Of a DNA stretch of 34,275 bases, positions 8,433-16,291 are shown one piece after another. Origin of the DNA: an uncultured Luminiphilus sp. (GTDB taxonomy: Bacteria; Pseudomonadota; Gammaproteobacteria; Pseudomonadales; Halieaceae). Both the position numbers and the translations under genes were made by a program. The notes under the pieces were generated by a model. The model saw only the letters and a program-made list of their open reading frames with translations. It was not told where the DNA came from and did not search any database. Numbering within the stretch: the stretch's first letter is position 1; each line of letters opens with the position of its first letter. The stretch is from the NCBI GenBank assembly GCA_938091995.1, contig CALKNZ010000041.1, positions 1-34,275 on the forward strand, in the 5' to 3' direction.

Positions 8433-9866
8433 ATGAAAGTCGATAGTAATTTTGTGATGAGCATCAATGGCGATGCTGTAACCACCGAACACACCCAGCC
8501 TGTTTACAATCCGGCCACACGGGCTGTTTTTGCTCAGGTACCGGATGCGTCTCGGGAGCAGCTTGATCAAACGGTCGGCTTCGCGCGTGCGGCACTTAAG
8601 GGTTGGGCAGCAACGCCGGCTGAAGGCAGACAGGCGGCCCTTGAACGTTATGCCAGTTTGATTGAGGCCCATGCTGAGGAATTTGTATCACTGCTTACAC
8701 GGGAGCAGGGCAAGCCTAAAGCAGGAGCAGAATGGGAAGTGTTTGGTTCGGTTGATTGGCTGCGGGCAGTGGCGTCCCAGCGGCTTCCCGATGAGGTCGT
8801 TGAAGATGGTGATGACCGCCGTGTGGTAACGCGATTTACCCCAGTGGGCGTTGTCGGGGCGATTGTGCCCTGGAATTTCCCCATATTGCTCGCCATTTGG
8901 AAAATTGCGCCGGCGCTGATGGCAGGATGCACGATGATCCTCAAGCCTTCGCCCTACACGCCCCTGTGTGATCTGAAGCTCGTTGAGCTTGCTCAGGAGG
9001 CTTTTCCACCGGGTGTTATCAACGCCGTAAGTGGGGGCGATGATCTGGGCATCTGGATGACGACTCACCCGGACATCAACAAAATTGCCTTTACCGGTTC
9101 CACCGAGACCGGACGGCATGTCATGAAGTCGGCCTCAGAGACGATCAAGCGTGTCACGCTGGAGTTAGGGGGCAATGATCCTGCCATCGTCTTACCCGAT
9201 GTGGACGCCAAGACCGTGGCACCTCAGCTCTTCTGGGCCGCGTTCCAGAATAACGCCCAGTTTTGTAACTCCACCAAGCGGCTGTATATCCATGAAGATG
9301 TGTACGACGAAGTGAAAGATGCCTTGGTAGATTTCATTAATGAGAACATTAAAGTGGGTGACGGCGCCGAAGCTGATACTGACCTCGGCCCGATTCAGAA
9401 TTCCATGCAATATGGCAAGGTTCAGGACTATTTCGCCGACTGCCATGCCAATGGTTATGGGTTTGCCGTGGGCGGCGATATCGATGAGACGGCGGCGGGT
9501 TGGTTCGTGCCAGTATCTCTTGTGGACAATCCTCCTGATGATTCGCGCATTGTGTGTGAAGAGCCCTTCGGTCCGATCTTGCCGTTACTCAAATGGTCTG
9601 ATGAGGCAGATGTTATTGCCCGTGCCAACGATACCATCTACGGTTTAGGGGCTTCGGTGTGGGGTAAAGATCAAGAGGCCGTTGAGCGCATAGGAAGTCA
9701 ACTCGAGGCAGGCACCGTCTGGCTAAATGAGGTGCACCAGTACTCACCTTTTCAGGCTTTTGGAGGACACAAACAGTCCGGACTAGGCTGTGAGAATTCG
9801 CTTCATGGACTGATGGAGTACACCAACTGGCAAACTGTGACCCTGCACAAAAAGGCGGCGGTATAA
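8433..9866 (+). CDS. NAD(P)-dependent aldehyde dehydrogenase
   Basis: This is a 477-residue enzyme with all catalytic residues of the aldehyde dehydrogenase superfamily: N148 in VPWNFP, K171 in LKPSPYTP, E244 in TLELGG and the nucleophile C278 in NNAQFCNS. The usual Gly of the GQxC motif is Ala here (AQFC), a mild variant. The family oxidises aldehydes to acids with NAD(P)+ in the cytoplasm. GGAG stands about 8 bp before ATG 8433. It is in the same transcription unit as the CoA ligase, and the Rieske oxygenase lies 107 bp further on. Together they suggest conversion of an aldehyde released by oxidation (from an amine or alcohol) to an acid and then a CoA thioester. The particular aldehyde is unknown; semialdehyde and aminoaldehyde dehydrogenases have this general sequence type. 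Confidence 0.93.
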   Translation: MKVDSNFVMSINGDAVTTEHTQPVYNPATRAVFAQVPDASREQLDQTVGFARAALKGWAATPAEGRQAALERYASLIEAHAEEFVSLLTREQGKPKAGAEWEVFGSVDWLRAVASQRLPDEVVEDGDDRRVVTRFTPVGVVGAIVPWNFPILLAIWKIAPALMAGCTMILKPSPYTPLCDLKLVELAQEAFPPGVINAVSGGDDLGIWMTTHPDINKIAFTGSTETGRHVMKSASETIKRVTLELGGNDPAIVLPDVDAKTVAPQLFWAAFQNNAQFCNSTKRLYIHEDVYDEVKDALVDFINENIKVGDGAEADTDLGPIQNSMQYGKVQDYFADCHANGYGFAVGGDIDETAAGWFVPVSLVDNPPDDSRIVCEEPFGPILPLLKWSDEADVIARANDTIYGLGASVWGKDQEAVERIGSQLEAGTVWLNEVHQYSPFQAFGGHKQSGLGCENSLHGLMEYTNWQTVTLHKKAAV

Positions 9867-9973
9867 GTGACGACGCGAAACTAGGCTAGCGATCAATACT
9901 GCGGCTAGCTGCTCCACCTGCTAGGGTGTTTCACACAGCTGATAAGTTAGGATCCCTGATTTAAAGGTCCACC

Positions 9974-11236
9974 ATGATGACACCCGAATACATACAGACC
10001 CTGCGCCGCTTAATGGAGTTCGAAGCGTCGCGAACCGAGCCGCCTGAGGCTTTTCCAGCGCTGCCTGACATTCCTGCTGGGCGCTATGTGGATCCCCGCT
10101 TCTATGCGTTGGAGCAGGAACATGTCTGGGGTAAATCCTGGCTATTGGCGGCACACATTGACGAAATCCCCGAACCGGGTTGTTACATGCTTTGGGAGAA
10201 TGCGGGCGAGCCCGTGGTGATTGTGCACGCAGACAGTGGCAGCGTGAATGCGTTCTATAACACCTGCAGTCACCGCGGTGCGCCAGTCGTTACCGAGGCT
10301 TCGGGTAAATCACGCCGACTTACCTGCCAGTACCATGGCTGGAGTTACGATCACGAGGGTGCGTTGCGGGGAATGCGCGACCCGGCGGATTTCAGAGATT
10401 TCGATATGTCCTGTCGCGGCTTGAAAACCGTGCGCTGTGAACAGCTGGGCAATCTTATATTTGTCAATTTCGATCCTGCAGCACCACCCCTATTAACGTG
10501 GCTTGGGCCTATAGCCGACGAATGGGAGGAGTTTCAGTTGGGCAACTGTAGACTGGCCTCGCGAAAAATTTTCGATCTCGACTGCAACTGGAAAGTGGCT
10601 ATGGAGGCCAACACCGAGGTCTATCATGTTCGCAGTGTCCACCCAAATACGATAGCGCCTATCCTTGATGATCGGCGCAACGTAAATACCTTATACGTCA
10701 ACGGGCACGGGCGTATGATTGCCCCGACGCCGCAGGGAAAATCAAGCCTGGGCGCGGTGCCCGTTCCCAGCAAAATGCCAGAGATACCCACTGCGGGTGA
10801 AATTGCGCGGACCTGCACTCAGTCTTACAATTTATTTCCCAACTGGGTTTCACCTTTGAGCCAGTTTGCTATTCCTCCGCTCCTATTCTGGCCCAATGGG
10901 ATTGATAAATGCCGCTTGGAAACCTGGACCATGGCACCTCAGTGGTCCGACGGCCAAAAGCCTGATCTATGGACAGTCAACGACGGCGAGGATCTCTGTC
11001 AGGTGTTGATGGAAGATATTCAGTTTGGTGAAAAGATACAGCGCTCAATGCGCTCTCGTGCCTTTACTGGCGTGCCACTGAGCTACCAGGAGGCACGTAT
11101 TTATCATTGGAATCAGGCGGCAGACCAATTGATAGGTATTGAAAATATTCCCGAGGACCTGCGGGTTCACCAGGTGATAGGGAATGAATGGATCTACCCG
11201 AACGATCCCCGAATTTTACAAATGTCTGACGGTTGA
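9974..11236 (+). CDS. Rieske non-haem iron oxygenase, alpha (terminal oxygenase) subunit
   Basis: This is a 420-residue protein. The N-terminal Rieske [2Fe-2S] motif has C98, H100, C118 and H121 (CSH-X17-CQYH). The catalytic domain has H218 and H223 in TEVYHVRSVH, with an Asp carboxylate expected near 350-360 (MEDIQFGEKIQ region). The residue that usually bridges Rieske and iron centres between subunits is Asp; here it is E215. A Glu at this position is described for the carnitine monooxygenase CntA and occurs in quaternary-amine oxygenases, so demethylation or C-N cleavage of such a compound is an attractive guess, not a proof. No reductase or ferredoxin partner gene is in the window. AAAGG lies 6 bp before ATG 9974; ATG 9977 is equally possible. 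Confidence 0.92.
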   Translation: MMTPEYIQTLRRLMEFEASRTEPPEAFPALPDIPAGRYVDPRFYALEQEHVWGKSWLLAAHIDEIPEPGCYMLWENAGEPVVIVHADSGSVNAFYNTCSHRGAPVVTEASGKSRRLTCQYHGWSYDHEGALRGMRDPADFRDFDMSCRGLKTVRCEQLGNLIFVNFDPAAPPLLTWLGPIADEWEEFQLGNCRLASRKIFDLDCNWKVAMEANTEVYHVRSVHPNTIAPILDDRRNVNTLYVNGHGRMIAPTPQGKSSLGAVPVPSKMPEIPTAGEIARTCTQSYNLFPNWVSPLSQFAIPPLLFWPNGIDKCRLETWTMAPQWSDGQKPDLWTVNDGEDLCQVLMEDIQFGEKIQRSMRSRAFTGVPLSYQEARIYHWNQAADQLIGIENIPEDLRVHQVIGNEWIYPNDPRILQMSDG

Positions 11237-11385
11237 ATTGCCGGCACGACTTGCCCCCTTTACGGCGCTTTAAGGGATATTGTGAAACCAGTGCCCGGAC
11301 TTCTCGGGTTAGGCCACTGCGCTGCTGCACCCATGGGGTGAATGGCTCTTGCGGAAACCCGGTGTGCAGCTGCCAAGGAGTATAG

Positions 11386-12729
11386 ATGGATTACGGAGCG
11401 GTCAGTCTAATACCTACAGCCCTGGTGCTGGTGTTGGCCATTTGGAGTCACCGTACTCTCGAGTCGGTGATATTCGGGGCCATCGTGGCGTTTCTGATTA
11501 TGGACGGCTGGCAGTTTGCTGACCGCTTGGCGACGGTAACGACCGAGGTCCTTGCCGACGAGTCGACGGCGTGGGTGCTGTTGGTTTGCGGTCTGTACGG
11601 TAGTTTCATTGCGTTATTGGTTAAGGGTGGCGGTGCTTACGCCTTTGGTGAATGGTTAACGCCCAAATTACAAAGTAAGCGAAGTAGCCTGCTGGCCACT
11701 TGGCTATTGGGTCTCGTTATTTTTTTAGACGACTACCTAAACTCCTTAACGGTGGGTGCCACGATGAAGTCGGTGACCGATCGATTTAAGACCTCCCGAG
11801 AGATGCTGGCCTATGTGGTGGACTCCACGGCGGCGCCCATGTGCCTACTGATTCCGATCTCAAGCTGGGGCGTCTATTTTGCGAGTCTGTTGGAAAAAAA
11901 TGGCGTGGCAGATTCCGGTCAAGGTATAGCGCTGTTTGTTGAATCTATTCCTTACATGTTTTACCCGTTGTTGGCAGTGGTCATCGTGCCTTTGGTCGTT
12001 ATGGGAGTGATACCCTTGGTGGGTTCTATGCGGGTCGCTGAGGCTAGAGCAGAAGAAACCGGTGACCTGGGTGTTGTCGAAGATACGACCTTGGCGGTTG
12101 AGGCCTCAGAAAATCCGAGGATGAGTGTGTTTTTCCTACCGATAGCGGCCTTACTGTTTTTTACCGTGGTGCCCTCCGTAGATCTGCTCCGGGGTGTCAT
12201 TCTTGGCATTATGGTGACCCTCATACAATACGGTGTACTTCGAATCATGCCCTTAACGGCGCTTTTTGATACCTGCGTTGAAGGACTGAAATCGATGATT
12301 CCGGTATTGACGATGCTCTTGGCGCTGTTTGTTTTTGTGGAGGCTAACAATGCTATTGGTCTGACGGATTATGTGATTTCCGGCATTAAGCCCTACATGA
12401 CAGCGACCTTACTCCCCGTACTTATCTTTATTTCTATATCGGCTGTGGCCTACACCACAGGGTCGAACTGGGGTGTTATTGCAATCGCTATGCCCGTCGT
12501 ATTTCCTCTGGCAGAAGCTTTTGATGTCAACACGCCGCTAATGGTGGGAGCGCTGTTGTCGGCGAGTTGTTTTGGCAGCCATGCCTGCTTCTACTCAGAT
12601 TCCACGATTTTGAGTGCTCAGGGCGCAGGCTGCAAAACCTATGATCACGCGATATCACAGTTGCCCTATGCTCTGATCGGAGCGGTAGCTGCTGCAATCC
12701 TTTTCTTAGTCGCCGCCCTATTGAACTAA
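11386..12729 (+). CDS. NhaC-family Na+/H+ antiporter-like membrane transporter
   Basis: This is a 447-residue polytopic protein with about ten to twelve membrane spans. It carries the family signature FLDDYLNSLTVG near residue 120, SSWGVYFASL near 165, and the second-half signature SCFGSHACFYSDSTIL near 400. These mark the NhaC/ion-transporter superfamily, which exchanges Na+ for H+; some members instead exchange organic acids or amino acids such as malate/lactate. AAGGAG about 5 bp before ATG 11386 is a strong ribosome site. It lies 149 bp after the Rieske oxygenase in the same direction and is followed by a hairpin at 12742-12762, so it is probably the last gene of the left block. It could take up or export a substrate or product of the pathway, or simply balance sodium. 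Confidence 0.88.
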   Translation: MDYGAVSLIPTALVLVLAIWSHRTLESVIFGAIVAFLIMDGWQFADRLATVTTEVLADESTAWVLLVCGLYGSFIALLVKGGGAYAFGEWLTPKLQSKRSSLLATWLLGLVIFLDDYLNSLTVGATMKSVTDRFKTSREMLAYVVDSTAAPMCLLIPISSWGVYFASLLEKNGVADSGQGIALFVESIPYMFYPLLAVVIVPLVVMGVIPLVGSMRVAEARAEETGDLGVVEDTTLAVEASENPRMSVFFLPIAALLFFTVVPSVDLLRGVILGIMVTLIQYGVLRIMPLTALFDTCVEGLKSMIPVLTMLLALFVFVEANNAIGLTDYVISGIKPYMTATLLPVLIFISISAVAYTTGSNWGVIAIAMPVVFPLAEAFDVNTPLMVGALLSASCFGSHACFYSDSTILSAQGAGCKTYDHAISQLPYALIGAVAAAILFLVAALLN

Positions 12730-12741
12730 TCGCATCTTGGA

Positions 12742-12770
12742 ACTTACCTGTCCAAGGTAAGTGCGGTTTT
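12742..12770 (+). terminator. Probable intrinsic terminator after the NhaC-family gene
   Basis: Perfect 8-bp arms ACTTACCT (12742-12749) and AGGTAAGT (12755-12762) enclose a 5-base loop. After GCGG comes a short run of T (12767-12770), so the T-tract is short and displaced; termination efficiency is uncertain. It starts 13 bp after the stop of the antiporter gene. Confidence 0.55.
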
Positions 12771-12934
12771 CCCAAGTAATTTCATCGATTTTGGGTGGCG
12801 TCCCTACCCGTGTCCATTAAATTCCTTTCTTCGATCAAGGTTCGCTCAATCTGATCGACAGATACCCTCAAATGCATTGGTAACCCATACGGCGCAACCG
12901 GTTTTCGATGAATAACTAAGGGTTCGGAGACGCC

Positions 12935-12996
12935 ATGTCATAAAAGTGCAATAAATAATTAAACAATCCGTAACGATAGCGTCACATAAATTTCAC
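12935..12996 (+). promoter_or_regulatory. Pho-box-like array of 7-bp units with 11-bp period
   Basis: Units ATGTCAT (12935), GTGCAAT (12946), a weak AATTAAA (12957), CCGTAAC (12968), GCGTCAC (12979) and ATTTCAC (12990) begin exactly 11 bp apart, with mostly A/T-rich 4-bp spacers (AAAA, AAAT, CAAT, GATA, ATAA). PhoB binds 7-bp direct repeats of CTGTCAT type spaced by 4 bp. The first two units match 14 of 18 bases of the E. coli Pho-box consensus. A possible -10 (TTAAAG) lies at 13006-13011, before the receptor start at 13060. Regulation by phosphate starvation is inferred. Confidence 0.65.
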
Positions 12997-13059
12997 CTCT
13001 CGCCCTTAAAGTTTCCAGCATTGAATTGTTGTCAACACGCAAAGATTGCGGGGGCTTAC

Positions 13060-16000
13060 ATGATTTCTCTTCTAGCAAGACGGTTTTTGCTGACAGCAGC
13101 ATTACTCTTCTGCTTCGCGGCAGCCGGCCCCACACTGGCAGACAATGAACTGCTGCTTTACGTCTTTGCCGATGAAGAGCCGGCCGCAGGTCTTGAAGTT
13201 GAGCTTGATCAGGTCGTGATCGGCAAGACCGGACAGGACGGATCTCTGCTTGCCAATGTCTCCGGGCAAGGCATGCACATCCTCACCGTCAAGGCTGATG
13301 AAGGTGATATTACGACACGCTTCACTTCAGGCACGGGTCAGCTGGTTGATGCTGTGGTACAGGTTGAGCGCAGCGAGGCATACCTCGATATCTACGCTCA
13401 GACTGAGAGCGTAGTAGAGCGAAAATCTGCAGCCGAGGGCACGCTGAATATCCGGGTGCTCCAGGGTGATGCAGTCGCTTCGGGCGAGTCGATTTATATT
13501 GCGGGCCTGAGCACGTCGGTAAAAACTAACGCAGCCGGAGAAGCGGCCATTACCCTACCCAGAGGTCGTTATCGAGCTCAAGTGGCTGAGGAAATTAGGA
13601 ATCTCCGTGTTGTAGGAGGCCTTACTCGCTCAGTAATCGTCCGCATTAACGGACCTGACATGATGGTGCAGGTTGCGGCGCCGACGCTTGAGGAAGTCAC
13701 TGTCGTGGCAAGTTTTGATCCCGCAGGCCTCGAACTTAGTGAGCGAGACACCGCAAATATCGTCGATACGATAGGCGTGGAAATGTTGGCGCGATTCTCA
13801 GATTCCGATGTCGCTTCTTCGGTTGTGAGAGTGCCTGGAATCTCTGTTCAGGACGATAAGTACGTTTTCATTCGTGGTTTGGGCGGCCGCTATGTCTCTG
13901 CCACGTTAAACAACGCGACCATGCCGTCTACCAATCCTTCAAAGCGCACGGTACCCCTAGACTTATTCCCATCAAATTTCGTTAACCAACTCGATGTTAA
14001 AAAGACGTTTTTAACCCATATGCCGGGCGAGTCTACGGGCGGCAATCTCGCAATCAACACGAAAACCTTTCCTGACGAGCGTATCCGCGGCATGAGTATT
14101 CAGGGTGGTTATACCGGCGGACTAACCGGTGAGACGATTTTTGTGGATGCGTTGCAAGGTGACTTCGATAGCTTTGGGTGGGATGACGGAGCGAGGAGCC
14201 AAGACCCGGCGCTGGCAGCCATCTCTGACATGTTGAGCTCAAATGAAGCGATTGATAGCACTACAGGGTTGGCCTTTCCTCTTGATGACTACACGGCGGG
14301 TGAGCTTCGACGTGCTGGTGCGCTAATAATGCAGGATGGTTTTGATCCTAGTTTTAAGTCAGCTGCGCCTGATGGAAAGTTAGGCCTAAACTTTGGTGAT
14401 CTTTACCTTTTTGATAACTCAGAAATCGGTGTCTACGCCGCGATGAACTACTCTAATGAGTGGAGCAAGCGGGACGATGGCGAACGCTATACCTACGAAT
14501 CACAGGGAGAGGTTGCTGATAATTTCTTATATCGTCAGTACGCCAATACCGTCCAGCTGAATGGATTTTTGTCTGTTGGTTGGAATGTTGGTGACCACAC
14601 CTTTGAGTGGAATACCGTAGTTTCACGGGTCACTGAGAGCCAGTTAGAGCGATCAGTGGGTCAGGAAGGGGATGAGTTTCAGGCGCTACTGCGACAAACA
14701 ATTCAATGGGAGGAGCGGCAATACCTGTCGACGCAATTGGCTGGATCGCACTTTCTAGATGATATGGGCTCGCTTTCGCTGGAGTGGCAGGCAACCCTAA
14801 GTCAAGCAGATCGCTATGCACCGGACCGGCGTGAATATGATTTTTCCGCAACCTCTAGCGCTACCGATCCAGCAGGACTGAAGGCGCAATATGACTTTCA
14901 GAAGCCTAACGACGAGCAGGCGGCGCTGTTTAACGGTTTTATTCTAGAGCCCGGTACGATCATTCGCCGTTATGACGAACTGGTTGATGACAATCTTGAT
15001 CTCTCGGGTCAGCTTGGGTGGGACGTGTTCGATGCAGGCGATAGCTTTGCAAGTCTTACGGCGGGTCTTCAGCTGATTTTTCGGGAGCGCACATCTGAAA
15101 GCGCGACCTACGGTTTTAATGTTAACCAGGTACGCGATGATTTACTCCGTACAAGTAATCTGCTGGTTTCAGACGTGATTTACAGTTGTGACAGCACGTC
15201 CGGCGGTAGCGGTTGTGAAACAGGCGCACAGGGTGGCATTTCTAACGACCCTAATTCGGGCCTTGTATTTGTTGATAAAACACTGGCCTCAGACAGTTAT
15301 GACGCAGAGCTAGAATATAACAGTGCCTTCGTGATGTATGACCACACCTTCAGCTCTGCGTGGCAAGTTCTATTGGGTGGTCGGTACGAAACCTACAAAC
15401 AGACTACCGATACCTTTTCGCTGCAAGGAAGCGGTGGGGCCGTACAGTCAGTCATCGATGAAGATAGCTTCTTACCGAGTCTGGGGGTGAATTGGTTTAT
15501 CAATGATACTCAGCAAGTTCGGTTTGCGCTGTCCCAAACCGTAGCCCGGCCAGATTTTAAAGAGGCCGCCAACGCAACATTTTATGATAACGATTTCAAT
15601 TTCCGTGTGCGCGGTAATCCATTTCTAGAAGTATCGGACATTATCAATGCGGACTTGCGTTGGGAGTGGTACCCCTCAGAAATGGATAGCCTGTCGATTG
15701 CTTTATTTTACAAAGATATGGACCAACCGATTGAACGCGTAGTTCAGGCTGCATCAGGTTCAGCAGGCAATTCTCGGACCTTTCAAAATTCTGATGCTGC
15801 TGAGATTTACGGCGTAGAGCTAGATGGTCGATTCGAGTTCTTGCTTGGGGGCGGCTACGACCAAACGTTTTTCTTAGCAGTCAATGCGGCTTTTATTGAA
15901 TCCGAAGTCACTACTCAAAATCAGCCAAATCGAGCGCTTCAGGGCCAGCCTGAATACACGGCCAATTTGATTTTTGGCTATGACAACTTAAGCGCCGGAC

Positions 16001-16257
16001 ATCAGCTGACCGTTCTTTTAAATCAAAACGGCAGGTCCATCGCAGATGTAGGCGTGTCAGGTCAGCCTGATGTATTTCTTGAACCTCGGTTAGATATGAA
16101 TCTGGTCTACAGATTCAACATTTCCGATGCCCTCACGTTGAAGGCAAAACTCGAAAACCTGCTTGATGAAGAGGTGCTGTATTCCCAGGGCGGACAGGTC
16201 TTCCAGGTCTACCGTCGGGGGTCCTCCGTCCAGTTGGGTTTTGATTGGCAGTTCTGA
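13060..16257 (+). CDS. TonB-dependent receptor with N-terminal carboxypeptidase-regulatory-like extension
   Basis: This is a 1065-residue outer-membrane receptor. After a signal peptide (residues 1-27, ending near PTLA-DN) come two small beta-rich units resembling carboxypeptidase-regulatory/PEGA domains (about 29-85 and 128-185). A plug domain follows from about 215, with EEVTVVA as a TonB-box-like start and conserved RVPGISVQDDKYVFIRGLGGRY and GESTGGNLAINTK stretches. The barrel ends in LGFDWQF. An earlier in-frame TTG at 13021 would precede the signal peptide, so ATG 13060 with GGGGG upstream is preferred. The gene lies just downstream of a Pho-box-like array and 34 bp ahead of a large lipoprotein, suggesting a surface receptor-lipoprotein pair. 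Import of phosphate-containing molecules is an inference from the promoter only. Confidence 0.92.
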   Translation: MISLLARRFLLTAALLFCFAAAGPTLADNELLLYVFADEEPAAGLEVELDQVVIGKTGQDGSLLANVSGQGMHILTVKADEGDITTRFTSGTGQLVDAVVQVERSEAYLDIYAQTESVVERKSAAEGTLNIRVLQGDAVASGESIYIAGLSTSVKTNAAGEAAITLPRGRYRAQVAEEIRNLRVVGGLTRSVIVRINGPDMMVQVAAPTLEEVTVVASFDPAGLELSERDTANIVDTIGVEMLARFSDSDVASSVVRVPGISVQDDKYVFIRGLGGRYVSATLNNATMPSTNPSKRTVPLDLFPSNFVNQLDVKKTFLTHMPGESTGGNLAINTKTFPDERIRGMSIQGGYTGGLTGETIFVDALQGDFDSFGWDDGARSQDPALAAISDMLSSNEAIDSTTGLAFPLDDYTAGELRRAGALIMQDGFDPSFKSAAPDGKLGLNFGDLYLFDNSEIGVYAAMNYSNEWSKRDDGERYTYESQGEVADNFLYRQYANTVQLNGFLSVGWNVGDHTFEWNTVVSRVTESQLERSVGQEGDEFQALLRQTIQWEERQYLSTQLAGSHFLDDMGSLSLEWQATLSQADRYAPDRREYDFSATSSATDPAGLKAQYDFQKPNDEQAALFNGFILEPGTIIRRYDELVDDNLDLSGQLGWDVFDAGDSFASLTAGLQLIFRERTSESATYGFNVNQVRDDLLRTSNLLVSDVIYSCDSTSGGSGCETGAQGGISNDPNSGLVFVDKTLASDSYDAELEYNSAFVMYDHTFSSAWQVLLGGRYETYKQTTDTFSLQGSGGAVQSVIDEDSFLPSLGVNWFINDTQQVRFALSQTVARPDFKEAANATFYDNDFNFRVRGNPFLEVSDIINADLRWEWYPSEMDSLSIALFYKDMDQPIERVVQAASGSAGNSRTFQNSDAAEIYGVELDGRFEFLLGGGYDQTFFLAVNAAFIESEVTTQNQPNRALQGQPEYTANLIFGYDNLSAGHQLTVLLNQNGRSIADVGVSGQPDVFLEPRLDMNLVYRFNISDALTLKAKLENLLDEEVLYSQGGQVFQVYRRGSSVQLGFDWQF

Positions 16258-16291
16258 ATTTATTTTATCCACTTTAAAAGAGACTTACACG

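Noticed and set aside
16163-16291. N-terminal extension of the beta-helix lipoprotein
   Set aside because: It overlaps the last 95 bp of the receptor gene, and the lipoprotein signal begins cleanly at ATG 16292.
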